Origin: an uncultured Dehalococcoidia bacterium
GTDB taxonomy: Bacteria > Chloroflexota > Dehalococcoidia > Lucifugimonadales > UBA3495
Direction of reading: 5' to 3'
NCBI GenBank assembly: GCA_951812535.1
Contig: CATOSK010000011.1
Span: 1 to 64,000 of the forward strand
Length of the DNA stretch: 64,000 bases
The number at the start of each line of letters is the position of its first letter. Position 1 is the stretch's first letter. This document shows positions 7,559-16,589 of this stretch, piece by piece. The notes under the pieces are model-generated. The model saw only the letters and a program-made list of their open reading frames with translations. It was not told the origin of the DNA and did not search any database. The translations under genes were made by a program, and so were the position numbers.

Positions 7559-9229
7559 ATGCCCCAAGTAATGACCGGAAAACAGGCCCTGCTGGATATG
7601 CTCAAAGCCGAGGGCGTCAGGTGCATATTCGGCAACCCCGGAACCAGCGAAGGGCCGATCATCGACATCCTGGGAGACTACCCCGAGTTCCGTTACTACC
7701 TGGCCCTCCAGGAAAGCATCGCGGTGGGAATGGGCGAGTCCTACGCCCGGGCCACCGGCGCCGCCTCATTTGTGAGCCTCCACGTAGACAGCGGGCTGGC
7801 CAACGGCATTTGCCTGATGCTGGACGCTCTCAACACCGGCACCCCGATGGTCGTCACCTCCGCCAACTACGACGTCAGGAAAATCTCGGAAAACAAGACC
7901 GACCTGGCCGACCTGGTCCGGCCGGTCACAAAGTGGGCGGTTGAACTCACCTACCCGGACCAGATTCCCCAGGCCATCCGCCGCGCTTTCAACGAAGCCA
8001 ACAGCCACCCCCGCGGGCCGGTATACGTCGGGTTCACCTCCAACGCACTGGAAGGCACGGCCCCGATGGACATTATCCCCTCCCGCCCCAGCTTCGACGC
8101 CGTCCGTCCCAGCGTGGAGGGCATTGAGAAAGCCGCCGAGCTGCTCCTGGAAGCCAGCCGTCCCATGATGATGCTCGGCGACCGCGCCTCCGACGACGGC
8201 GCCAACGACCTGGCCGTGGAGCTGGCCGAACTGCTGGGCCTGCCGGTCTACCAGCACCGAGGGGCCGAGGCCGCCTTCCCGACCCGCCATCCCCAGTTCA
8301 TGGGCAACCACTCGCTCAGGGTCGCGCGGGACCGGGGCGTCCTGCAGGACGTGGACCTGGTGCTGGCGGTGGGGTTGGACGCGATCGAGGAGCTATTCTA
8401 CTGGGGCGATCCGGTGCTGAAGCCGGAAACGAAGCTGGTCCACATCGATCCCATTCCCGGAAGGGCCGGCAAGACGGAGCCTACGGACGTGGGGATCGTC
8501 GGCCACTGCGCCATGGCCCTCTCCGACCTGATCGCGGCGGTTAGGGAGCGGTTGTCCCCGGGGGACCGGGACGAGATCGACCGCCGCCGCCGGGCGGTCA
8601 CCGAGGAGAAAAAAGCCAGCCGGGAGGCCTTTGAGGCCGCCGCCGCGGAAAAGTGGGACCACACTCCCATGACACCGGCCCGCATGATGTATGAACTGGC
8701 AGAAGCGGTCCCGGACAACGCCATCGTCGTCGACGACACCATCAGCAACCGGGGGGCCATGCGGCATTATTTCCAGGCCGACCGGCGGGGCGACCTGCGC
8801 GGGGTCCGGGGCCAGGCCATTGGCGGCGGGATCGGGGCGACCATGGGCACGCAGGTTGCCAATCCCGACCGGCCGGTCTTTGGAATCATCGGCGACGGCA
8901 GTGCGATGATGACCGTACAGGGGCTTTGGACCGCCGCCAACGACAACATTCCCTGCGTTTTCTGCATCTGCAACAACGGGATGTACCGGGTTCTGAAGGT
9001 CAACTTCAACATCTACCAGAAGGACGTGCTGGAACTGCCGGAGACCTCCGGCGGAAAGCTGCTCTACTCCGATTTCGGCACCCCCTTCGACATGGCGTCC
9101 ATCGCCAACAGCATGGGAGTCCACGGGGAGCGAATCGCGCACCCGGAGGAAATCAGGCCGGCGGTGGAACGGGCCGTCGCCTCCGGCAAGCCGGCACTCC
9201 TGGACATTGTGATTGACGGGGCGCTGTGA
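7559..9229 (+). CDS. Thiamine-pyrophosphate-dependent enzyme (acetolactate synthase/benzoylformate decarboxylase-like)
   Basis: MTGKQALLDMLKAEGVRCIFGNPGTSEGPI; C-terminal GDGSAMMTVQGLWTAANDNIPCVFCICNN TPP motif. Start taken at ATG 7559. Confidence 0.9.
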   Translation: MPQVMTGKQALLDMLKAEGVRCIFGNPGTSEGPIIDILGDYPEFRYYLALQESIAVGMGESYARATGAASFVSLHVDSGLANGICLMLDALNTGTPMVVTSANYDVRKISENKTDLADLVRPVTKWAVELTYPDQIPQAIRRAFNEANSHPRGPVYVGFTSNALEGTAPMDIIPSRPSFDAVRPSVEGIEKAAELLLEASRPMMMLGDRASDDGANDLAVELAELLGLPVYQHRGAEAAFPTRHPQFMGNHSLRVARDRGVLQDVDLVLAVGLDAIEELFYWGDPVLKPETKLVHIDPIPGRAGKTEPTDVGIVGHCAMALSDLIAAVRERLSPGDRDEIDRRRRAVTEEKKASREAFEAAAAEKWDHTPMTPARMMYELAEAVPDNAIVVDDTISNRGAMRHYFQADRRGDLRGVRGQAIGGGIGATMGTQVANPDRPVFGIIGDGSAMMTVQGLWTAANDNIPCVFCICNNGMYRVLKVNFNIYQKDVLELPETSGGKLLYSDFGTPFDMASIANSMGVHGERIAHPEEIRPAVERAVASGKPALLDIVIDGAL

Positions 9230-10110
9230 CGGTAGCTGCACAGCCCACCAGTGGCTACGTTGATGCCAACGGCATCCGGCAGCACTACCTCGAATGGGGA
9301 TCTCCCGACGCGCCGCCGGTGGTCATGCTGCACGGCATCGGCCTCTGCGCCAGCGTCTGGAGTTGCACAGCGGCCCGATTGGCCCAGGACTACCGGGTCC
9401 TGTCCTTTGACCTGCGCGGGCACGGGGGATCGGAGAAGCCCGGCGCTGGTTACACCTTCCGGGAACTGGGCCGCGACCTGGCGGCAGCAGTCCCCGTCCT
9501 GGGGCTCGGCCAGCCCTTCGCCGTGGGCCATTCCGCCGGAGGGTCGGCCGCCATCATCGCCCAGGCCCTTTCCCCAGGGACCCTCGGACCCACCGTCATC
9601 ATCGACTCCCGCGTCGGCGGCAGCCGGGCCCTGTCGTCCCGCCCGGAACTGAGAGACCGTCCCGCCCGCACCCGGCGCAAGCGGACGGTCTGGGACAGCC
9701 GGGAAGCCATCTACAACGCCTACCGGGAGCGGGGAGTGTTCCGCCGTTGGGACGAGCAGGTGTTCGCCGACTACATTGACGGAGGGACCCGGCGATTAGC
9801 AGATGGGCGAGTCGAGTTGAAGTGCCCGCCGGAGGTTGAAGCAGTCTTCTACGAACAGCGGGCCACCCTCGATTCCACCCCGTACGTTACGGGGCTGCGC
9901 GGGGACTACCTCATCCTCCTTGGCAACTACCCCGGGGCCCAGACGCTGGACGACGCAGGAATCCAGGCATTCATCCGGGAAACCGGCGGGGCCGAGATAA
10001 AAGTTGCCCCGCGTGGTTCGCACTTCCTGCCAATGGAGGAACCCGATTGGGTAACGGATGAAATTCTGATGTTTCTGCGGCGATATCCCGGGGTCGCCGG
10101 ATCCGGCTGA
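9226..10110 (+). CDS. Alpha/beta hydrolase
   Basis: HGIGLCASVWSCTAARLAQDYRVLSFDLRGHGGSEKP, nucleophile GHSAGG; starts within the previous stop (GTGA overlap). Confidence 0.88.
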   Translation: MTVAAQPTSGYVDANGIRQHYLEWGSPDAPPVVMLHGIGLCASVWSCTAARLAQDYRVLSFDLRGHGGSEKPGAGYTFRELGRDLAAAVPVLGLGQPFAVGHSAGGSAAIIAQALSPGTLGPTVIIDSRVGGSRALSSRPELRDRPARTRRKRTVWDSREAIYNAYRERGVFRRWDEQVFADYIDGGTRRLADGRVELKCPPEVEAVFYEQRATLDSTPYVTGLRGDYLILLGNYPGAQTLDDAGIQAFIRETGGAEIKVAPRGSHFLPMEEPDWVTDEILMFLRRYPGVAGSG

Positions 10111-10113
10111 CCT

Positions 10114-10425
10114 GTGACAACCCCCGGCCCCATCCCGGCAACCCCAACGATCACCGAGACCGGCGTGACCAACCGGTCCCTGTCGGAGATCCTTCCCCCG
10201 TATTCGGTCATCCTGCACAACGACGACCACAACGGAATGGACTACGTGGTGGCCGCCCTGGTCAAGAGTGTGCCGTCCCTGAAGGTTCCCGATGCCATCC
10301 ACATCATGCTGGAAGCCCACAACCAGGGGAGGGCCGTCGTGATAACCTGTCCCCTGGAACCCGCCGAGCTGTACCGTGACCGTCTCCGCACTTTCGGCCT
10401 CGGCGCGACTATCGAAAAGGCTTGA
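10114..10425 (+). CDS. clpS: ATP-dependent Clp protease adaptor ClpS
   Basis: PPYSVILHNDDHNGMDYVVAALVKSVPSLKVPDAIHIMLEAHNQGRAVVITCPLEPAELYRDRLRTFGLGATIE. Confidence 0.88.
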   Translation: MTTPGPIPATPTITETGVTNRSLSEILPPYSVILHNDDHNGMDYVVAALVKSVPSLKVPDAIHIMLEAHNQGRAVVITCPLEPAELYRDRLRTFGLGATIEKA

Positions 10426-10461
10426 CACAACGTTTCCCGAAAATTCGATCCCGGAGGACTT

Positions 10462-11229
10462 ATGAAAACCAACACCACCAAGGCCAAGCTGGCCGACGGA
10501 CAGGTCGTATTCGGCGCCATCATCACCCGGTACGCGCCGGACATGGTCGAGATATTCGGCGCCCTCGGCTACGACTTCGTGATGATTGACTGCGAGCACG
10601 GCCCGGCCGACCTGGACCAGGTGGAGCACATGGTCCGCGCCGCCGAGTCCTTCGGGATAACGCCCATCGCCCGCATTCCCAACCACCACGAGTCCACGAT
10701 CCTCCGCTACCTGGACCGGGGCCTGCAGGGAGTCATCGTCCCCCACGTCAACACCGGAGAGGAGGCTGCCGCCGTGGCCAGGGCCTCCCGCTACCACCCG
10801 GACGGGTACCGGGGCATGGGCGGGGGCCGCGCCCAGGACTACGGGATCGGCGTCAACCGGGACGAGGCCCTGGCCTGGGTCAACGCCAACGTCCTGGTCA
10901 TTCCCATGGTGGAAGACGTCGAGGCCGTGGGCAACCTGGACGACATCCTGGCGGTTCCCGGGGCCGACGTGCTCCACGTTGCCGCCAGCGACCTGGGCCA
11001 GAGCCTGGGCAACCCGGGCGTCGCCGAGGTCCGGAAGGTGATGAGCGAGGTCATCCCCCGCGTCCGCGCCGGGGGCAAGAACGTTGGGGTCGGCGGCAAC
11101 AATCCTGCCGATACCGCCGGAGTGGCCGAGTTCATCAAGCTGGGGGCCAACTTCGTCACCGTGTCAGGCTGGGGTCTTCTCCGCATCGGGGGAGAGGACT
11201 TCTTGCGCAAGGTGAAGGAGCAGTTGTAG
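10462..11229 (+). CDS. HpcH/HpaI aldolase/citrate lyase family protein
   Basis: VFGAIITRYAPDMVEIFGALGYDFVMIDCEHGPADLDQVEHMVRAAE, RASRYHPDGYRGMGGGRA, IPMVEDVEAVGNLDDI. Confidence 0.9.
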   Translation: MKTNTTKAKLADGQVVFGAIITRYAPDMVEIFGALGYDFVMIDCEHGPADLDQVEHMVRAAESFGITPIARIPNHHESTILRYLDRGLQGVIVPHVNTGEEAAAVARASRYHPDGYRGMGGGRAQDYGIGVNRDEALAWVNANVLVIPMVEDVEAVGNLDDILAVPGADVLHVAASDLGQSLGNPGVAEVRKVMSEVIPRVRAGGKNVGVGGNNPADTAGVAEFIKLGANFVTVSGWGLLRIGGEDFLRKVKEQL

Positions 11230-11245
11230 CCCCGGTCCGTTCCAT

Positions 11246-11395
11246 TAGGGCGTGTGTGTGAATAGGCGTCCGCTCTCCCACGTACCTTCCCTCCCGAGGC
11301 AGACGGGGGTCTGGATTCCCGCCTGCGCGGGAATGACGGGAGAGTGGGTGGGAATGGAGGGATAGCAAGCTGGTCCTTGTCACACGCCCCATTAG
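11246..11395. repeat. MITE-like/REP-containing intergenic element with imperfect terminal inverted repeats
   Basis: TTAGGGCGTGTGTGTGA at left versus TCACACGCCCCATTA at right; internal REP ggattcccgcctgcgcgggaatgacggg. Confidence 0.5.
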
Positions 11396-11482
11396 ATTCC
11401 GCCGGCAGGAAGATGATAAAGTAACCCCGCCCGGGCCCGGTTGCTGTAACCGGGGCCGTCTCCAAAAACAGGAGGACTACTG

Positions 11483-13144
11483 ATGAATATTGACGTCGCC
11501 ACCGGCATAGCCCGCATCCTCAAGCAGGAAGGCGTAGAGTGGGTCTCCACCTTCCCGGTTTGCCGGGTCAACAACGCCCTGGGACGGGAGGGCGTGCCCA
11601 TGGTTATGATGCGGGATGACCGCTACGCGGTGGCCGTCGCCGACGCCTACTCCCGCATTACTGCCGGCCAGCGCATCGGCGTCTGCACCTTCCAGGGAGG
11701 CGTCAACGCCGCCGGAATGCAGTACGCCTACGCCGGAATGGCCCAGGCCTTCGAGGACGGCTCCCCGGTCCTCTGCATCACCGACGGGGTGCCCGCCGGA
11801 GGTTCCGACAACAGCCAGTTTGATGTCTTCTCCAGCATGAAGACCGTTTCCAAGTGGTTCGGCTACATCGACCGCCCCGAGCGCGTCCCCGAGTTCATGC
11901 GCCGCGCCTTCACCATGCTCCGCAGCGGCAGCCCCGGTCCGGTGATTCTCGCCGTTCCCTATCCGACCGGAGAGTACGACGACGAGGCCGATCCCTATGT
12001 TCCGGTCAAGGGCTGGAAGGCCGCCCCCGACCCCGCCGACGTATCCCTGGCCGTAGATCTCCTGCTGCAGGCGGAAAAACCCCTGCTGTACGCCGGAGAA
12101 GGCGTTATCTACGCCGGCGCCTCCGCCGAGCTGAAGGCCCTTGCCGAGGCCGCCAATATCCCGGTGGTGACCACCCTGAAGGGGATGGGAGCCTTTCCCG
12201 GAAACCACCCCCTCTCCGTGGGGGTTCGCGGCGACCAGGTCAGCAACTACCTGGTGAACAGCGACCTCATCCTGGCCGTCGGCACCAGCCTCTCCCCGGG
12301 CCGGTTCAGCCACGCCATCCCCAACGCGGCATCCAAGAAGATCATCCACTGCACCGTCAACGAGCTCCACGTCAACAAGGTCTACCCCACCGCCCAGGCC
12401 GTCATCGGCGACGCCAGGTATACCCTCCAGGCCCTTGCGGATGAGGTCGCGGAGCGCGCCGCCGGCCCGAAACGCTCCACTGAGGATGTGGCACTGGAAG
12501 TCAAGGAAGAACGCGACGCTGCCATGGCCCAGTACCGGGAGGCGATGGCGTCCGAAGACCAGCCCATCAATCCCTACCGGGTCTACGCCGGATTGATGGA
12601 AGCTTTGGACCCGATGAACTCCTTCGTCACGCACGAGTCGGGCAACACCCGGGACCAGCTCAGCACCGTCTACGAGACCGCCGTCCCGCGGGGCTTCCTG
12701 GGATGGGGAAACGTCTCGACCCTCGGGTTCGGCTGGGCCGGGGGAGTCGCCGCCCGCCTGGACGACCCGGACCGTCCGGCGGTGGTGGTCACCGGGGAGG
12801 CTGGCCTCGGATACATGCTGGGCAACCTGGAAGTCGCCCTCCGCAACAAGCTGGGAATCACCGTCGCCCACATCAGCAACGGCGGTTTCGCCGGCTACGG
12901 CCCCGGCTTCTGGGGCCCCGGCCACGATCCCTTCACCCACGCCGTGCTCGGACCGGATGAGGTGGACATGTCTCGCGTTATCGGGGAACTGGGATTCCAT
13001 ACCGAGCGGGTTTCCGAACCTGCCGAGGTCATTCCGGCCCTCAACCGGGCCCTGGCCGCGAACCAGAACAATCAGCCCGCGTACATTGAGTTTCTCTGCA
13101 GCCAGTATCCCATCTACGGCGGCTGGGTCGGCCCCCACGCGTAG
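11483..13144 (+). CDS. Thiamine-pyrophosphate-dependent enzyme (acetolactate synthase-like), second paralog
   Basis: ATGIARILKQEGVEWVSTFPVCRVNNALGREGVPMVMMRDDRYAVAVADAYSRIT; GEAGLGYMLGNLEVALRNKLGITVAHISNGG. Confidence 0.9.
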   Translation: MNIDVATGIARILKQEGVEWVSTFPVCRVNNALGREGVPMVMMRDDRYAVAVADAYSRITAGQRIGVCTFQGGVNAAGMQYAYAGMAQAFEDGSPVLCITDGVPAGGSDNSQFDVFSSMKTVSKWFGYIDRPERVPEFMRRAFTMLRSGSPGPVILAVPYPTGEYDDEADPYVPVKGWKAAPDPADVSLAVDLLLQAEKPLLYAGEGVIYAGASAELKALAEAANIPVVTTLKGMGAFPGNHPLSVGVRGDQVSNYLVNSDLILAVGTSLSPGRFSHAIPNAASKKIIHCTVNELHVNKVYPTAQAVIGDARYTLQALADEVAERAAGPKRSTEDVALEVKEERDAAMAQYREAMASEDQPINPYRVYAGLMEALDPMNSFVTHESGNTRDQLSTVYETAVPRGFLGWGNVSTLGFGWAGGVAARLDDPDRPAVVVTGEAGLGYMLGNLEVALRNKLGITVAHISNGGFAGYGPGFWGPGHDPFTHAVLGPDEVDMSRVIGELGFHTERVSEPAEVIPALNRALAANQNNQPAYIEFLCSQYPIYGGWVGPHA

Positions 13145-13199
13145 CCGTGCCTCGTAGCCAGGACCAGCCGTTTCCTGGCAAATTGAAAAGGAGTTACCC

Positions 13200-14078
13200 A
13201 TGACCACCGTCGGCTCAGGAACCTTTACCTACGAATACATCCAGGACTGGCCCAAGCTCCCGCCCGGGGAGGCTTTGGGAGTGGTCAGCACCGTCGCCAC
13301 CGATTCCCAGGACCGGGTCTACGCCTTCCAGCGCCAGGACCCGCCGGTGATGGTCTTTGACCGGGACGGCAGCTACCTCAACCGCTGGGGCATCGGGGCG
13401 ATCTCCGACCCCCACGGCATGACCATCGTCGATGACATCGTGTACGTGACCGACCGTTCCGACCACGTCGCCGTCAAGTTCACCCTGGATGGCAAGCCCC
13501 TGCAGGTCATTGGAGAGCGGGGCGTCCACTCGGACACCGGGTGCGAGAATCCCGGCGACCTGTGCCCCCGGGCCGCAGGTCCATTCAACTACTGCACCGA
13601 GATGGCCCCCCATCCCTCCGGGGACATCTATATCTCCGACGGCTACCGCAACGCCCGCGTCCACCGCTTCAGCGCATCGGGCGACTTGATCCAGTCCTGG
13701 GGCGAGCCCGGCAAGACAGATCCAGGGCAGTTCCACTTGCCCCACAGTCTGCTCATCGACCCGGAAGGAAAGGTCTACGTCTGCGACCGGGCCAACCGCC
13801 GGGTGCAGATATTCTCCCCCGACGGTGAATTCCTAACCATGTGGACCGGCATGGGCGGCCCGGACAACCTGGTGCGGGATAACGAGGGCATTTTCTATAT
13901 TGCCGAGCAGGCCGACGAGTCCGGCCACTCCCATTGCAGCATCTGGGACGGCGACGGCAACGTGCTGGAGCGCTGGCCCATCCGCCACGCCCACGGCCTC
14001 TGGGTGGACTCACACGGGGACATCTACCTGGGACTGACCATCGAGCAGAGCGTGGACAAGTACGTCCGGCAGCGGTAG
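13200..14078 (+). CDS. NHL-repeat beta-propeller protein (peptidyl-alpha-hydroxyglycine amidating lyase-like)
   Basis: Repeated VATDSQDRVYAFQR, DPHGMTIVDDIVYVTDRSDHVAVKF, LPHSLLIDPEGKVYVCDRANRRVQIFSPDGEFL. Confidence 0.85.
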   Translation: MTTVGSGTFTYEYIQDWPKLPPGEALGVVSTVATDSQDRVYAFQRQDPPVMVFDRDGSYLNRWGIGAISDPHGMTIVDDIVYVTDRSDHVAVKFTLDGKPLQVIGERGVHSDTGCENPGDLCPRAAGPFNYCTEMAPHPSGDIYISDGYRNARVHRFSASGDLIQSWGEPGKTDPGQFHLPHSLLIDPEGKVYVCDRANRRVQIFSPDGEFLTMWTGMGGPDNLVRDNEGIFYIAEQADESGHSHCSIWDGDGNVLERWPIRHAHGLWVDSHGDIYLGLTIEQSVDKYVRQR

Positions 14079-14121
14079 GCGCCCCGCCAGACCCCAACCA
14101 ACGGGATAGAGGAACAGAGCA

Positions 14122-15516
14122 ATGGCAGCCACCGAAATAACCGGCCCACTGGCCCGGTACATGGCCGGAGTGCATCAGCAGGAACTCCCCCCGGAGGTGC
14201 GCCAGGCCGCCCGCCACCGCATCCTGGACAGCCTGGGCGCCGTAGTCTCCGGCGGACGGCTCAAGGCTGGGGAAATGGCTATCCAGTACACCCGGATGCA
14301 GGGGGGCACCCCGGAATCCTCGGTGCTGACCACCGATATCAAGACCTCGGCGGTGAACGCCGCCCTGGCCAACGGGATGTTCGGCCACGCCGATGAGACC
14401 GACGACTTCGAGCCGGTCACCAAGTCCCACCCGGGATGTTCCGTTATTCCAGCGGCCCTGGCCCTAGCCGAGCGGGAAAACAGCTCAGGGATGGACTTAC
14501 TGCGGGCCGTGGTTCTCGGATACGACCTCTGCTGCCGTTTCCTGCTGGCTTTGGGACCGGACCTGGTCAGGGGCGGACACCGCAGCGCGGAAGGCACCAG
14601 CTCCACCATGGGCAGCGCCGCAGCAGCGGCAGCCTTGGCGGGCCTGGACGAAACGGGAATGCGCTATGCCCTGTCCTACGCGGCCCAGCAGGTGTCAGGA
14701 ATCTGGAGCTGGCCCCGCGACGCCGAGCACGTCGAGAAGGCCTTCGACTTTTCCGGGATGGGCGCCCGCAACGGCGTCACCGCTGCCCTGATGGTGCAGG
14801 CCGGATTCTCGGGCGTGGCCGACGTCTTTGAGGGCCGGGACAACGTTCTGGATGCCCTATCCCCTTCGCCGGAGCCAGGGCAGATGATTGCCGGGCTGGG
14901 CAGCCGCTTCTGCGTTACCGAGACCGCCATCAAGCCCTATCCGGTCGGATACCCCATCCAGGCCGCGCTGGACGCCTTCTTCGCTCTCCATCATGCTCAC
15001 GGGTTGACCGTGGAAAACGTGGAGCGGATCGTCGTCCGACTTCCCACCGACGGAGCCGGGATCGTCAACGACCGGGCCATGCCCGACGTGAATTGCCAGC
15101 ACATGGTCGCCATGGCCCTGGTGGATGGTGAGGTCACCTTTGAGGGCACCCACTCCTACCAGCGCATGTCCGACCCAGCGGTGCTGGCGGTAAAGCAAAA
15201 TGTGGAACTTGTCCCTGACGAGTCCCTGATGGACCCGGCGGCCCCCCGGGGCGCCCGCGTGGAAGTAACTCTCAAGGATGGCCGCACCGTGGAGCATCAC
15301 GTTCCCCACGCCTACGGCACCATGCAGAACCCCATGGACACGGAGACGGTCAACGGCAAGGCCCGCGCTCTGCTGATCCCAGTCCTGGGTTCCCAGCGGT
15401 CGGAGGCGGTGATCTCAGCGGTCAACGACCTGGAAAACCTGCCCAGCATCCGGGACCTCATCCCGTCCCTGACCCTGGAGCCGTCGGAGATGACGGGCCT
15501 GGTGTTTACCCACTGA
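14122..15516 (+). CDS. MmgE/PrpD family protein
   Basis: RHRILDSLGAVVSGG, NGMFGHADETDDF, HPGCSVIPAALALAE motifs. Confidence 0.9.
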   Translation: MAATEITGPLARYMAGVHQQELPPEVRQAARHRILDSLGAVVSGGRLKAGEMAIQYTRMQGGTPESSVLTTDIKTSAVNAALANGMFGHADETDDFEPVTKSHPGCSVIPAALALAERENSSGMDLLRAVVLGYDLCCRFLLALGPDLVRGGHRSAEGTSSTMGSAAAAAALAGLDETGMRYALSYAAQQVSGIWSWPRDAEHVEKAFDFSGMGARNGVTAALMVQAGFSGVADVFEGRDNVLDALSPSPEPGQMIAGLGSRFCVTETAIKPYPVGYPIQAALDAFFALHHAHGLTVENVERIVVRLPTDGAGIVNDRAMPDVNCQHMVAMALVDGEVTFEGTHSYQRMSDPAVLAVKQNVELVPDESLMDPAAPRGARVEVTLKDGRTVEHHVPHAYGTMQNPMDTETVNGKARALLIPVLGSQRSEAVISAVNDLENLPSIRDLIPSLTLEPSEMTGLVFTH

Positions 15517-15542
15517 GCCCGGTCCCCACTATCTCCGCCGGT

Positions 15543-15857
15543 CTACGCCTCCGGCAGCACCGAGTTGACGAACCACCGCTCGGTTTTGGCGATCCATTGG
15601 GCCGGGTCCGGTTGCAGCGCCGCCCGCTCCGGGGAGCCGTAGTAGGCGGCCTGCTTCTCGTCCCAGTCCTCGTCCCCGTCGTAGGTCACTTCCCACACGA
15701 ACTCGTTGCGCTCCGGGATGGTTCCCGCCCGCTCTATCCGGTACCCGTGCTCCAGGTGCAGGGGATACACTCCCTCCAGCCACCCCTTCACGAAGTCGTC
15801 CAAGTGCCCCTTGTTGATAGTGTAGATCCTAAGTTGCCTTATCATGTTCTCTCCCAA
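15543..15857 (-). CDS. NIPSNAP-family protein
   Basis: MIRQLRIYTINKGHLDDFVKGWLEGVYPLHLEHGYRIERAGTIPERNEFVWEVTYDGDEDWDEKQAAYY. Confidence 0.8.
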   Translation of the reverse strand: MGENMIRQLRIYTINKGHLDDFVKGWLEGVYPLHLEHGYRIERAGTIPERNEFVWEVTYDGDEDWDEKQAAYYGSPERAALQPDPAQWIAKTERWFVNSVLPEA

Positions 15858-15904
15858 GCCTGATTCCCCAATGATCGGGGCTGAATGTTTGAAAAACTAC
15901 TGCC

Positions 15905-16516
15905 CTACCCGTTCGCGCTCTTCCCGATCAGCGCCCGCAGGTCGTCGGCGCTCAGGTCTCCGAAAGTCGGTTCGCCGCCGTCCACCAGGTAGGTCGGAGT
16001 GCCTCCCACCCCCATTTCCCGCGCCGCGGCATCCTCCTCCAGCACCTGCTGCCGGAACATTCCCGCGTCCAGCGCGGCGGACAGGCCCTGTTCATCCAGG
16101 CCGCACTCCCTGGCAATCCCGAGGATCACCGGCCTGTCCCCCAGGTCCAACCCGTCCTCCCAGTAAGCCTGCGCCGCCCGGTGGTGGAACTCGCCGTCCC
16201 TCCCCTCGGACTTGGCATAGAGCGTTGCCTCCTGGACGAGCATCGTGTTCGGAGACCATTGGGGACGCCGCATGGTGACGCCCGCTCCGGCCGCCCTTTC
16301 CTGCCACGCCGCCGACATCTCCGTCTCCGTCTCGCCCTGCCGCAGCGGGCGGGGTTCCCCTTCAGGAGGCCGCTCCGGCGCCAGCAGGAAGGGCCGCCGG
16401 TCCACCTTGATGGGCATCTCATCCGCCACGTTTTCCAGCCTGACCAGGCCTACATAGCAGAAGGGTCAAGTGTAATCGAACCAGACCCGCAGGTTTACCG
16501 CGTTTTCCTCGGACAC
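15905..16516 (-). CDS. Candidate selenoprotein: DsbA/FrnE-like thiol oxidoreductase with U-P-F-C active site (Sec at TGA, 16466-16468 minus)
   Basis: GTG 16514-16516 with GGAGG SD; reads VSEENAVNLRVWFDYT-TGA-PFCYVGLVRLENVADEMPIKVDRRPFLLAPE... into ORF 15905..16429. Downstream GCCU-GGUC-AGGC hairpin about 18-30 nt after UGA; C-terminal MGVGGTPTYLVDGG typical of DsbA family. Confidence 0.8.
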
Positions 16517-16589
16517 GTTTCTTCCTCCAACCAATTGCGCTCGTTTTGCCTTTGCCCGGAGAGTCGCCAAAACCGCCCCGGGAAGGTTT

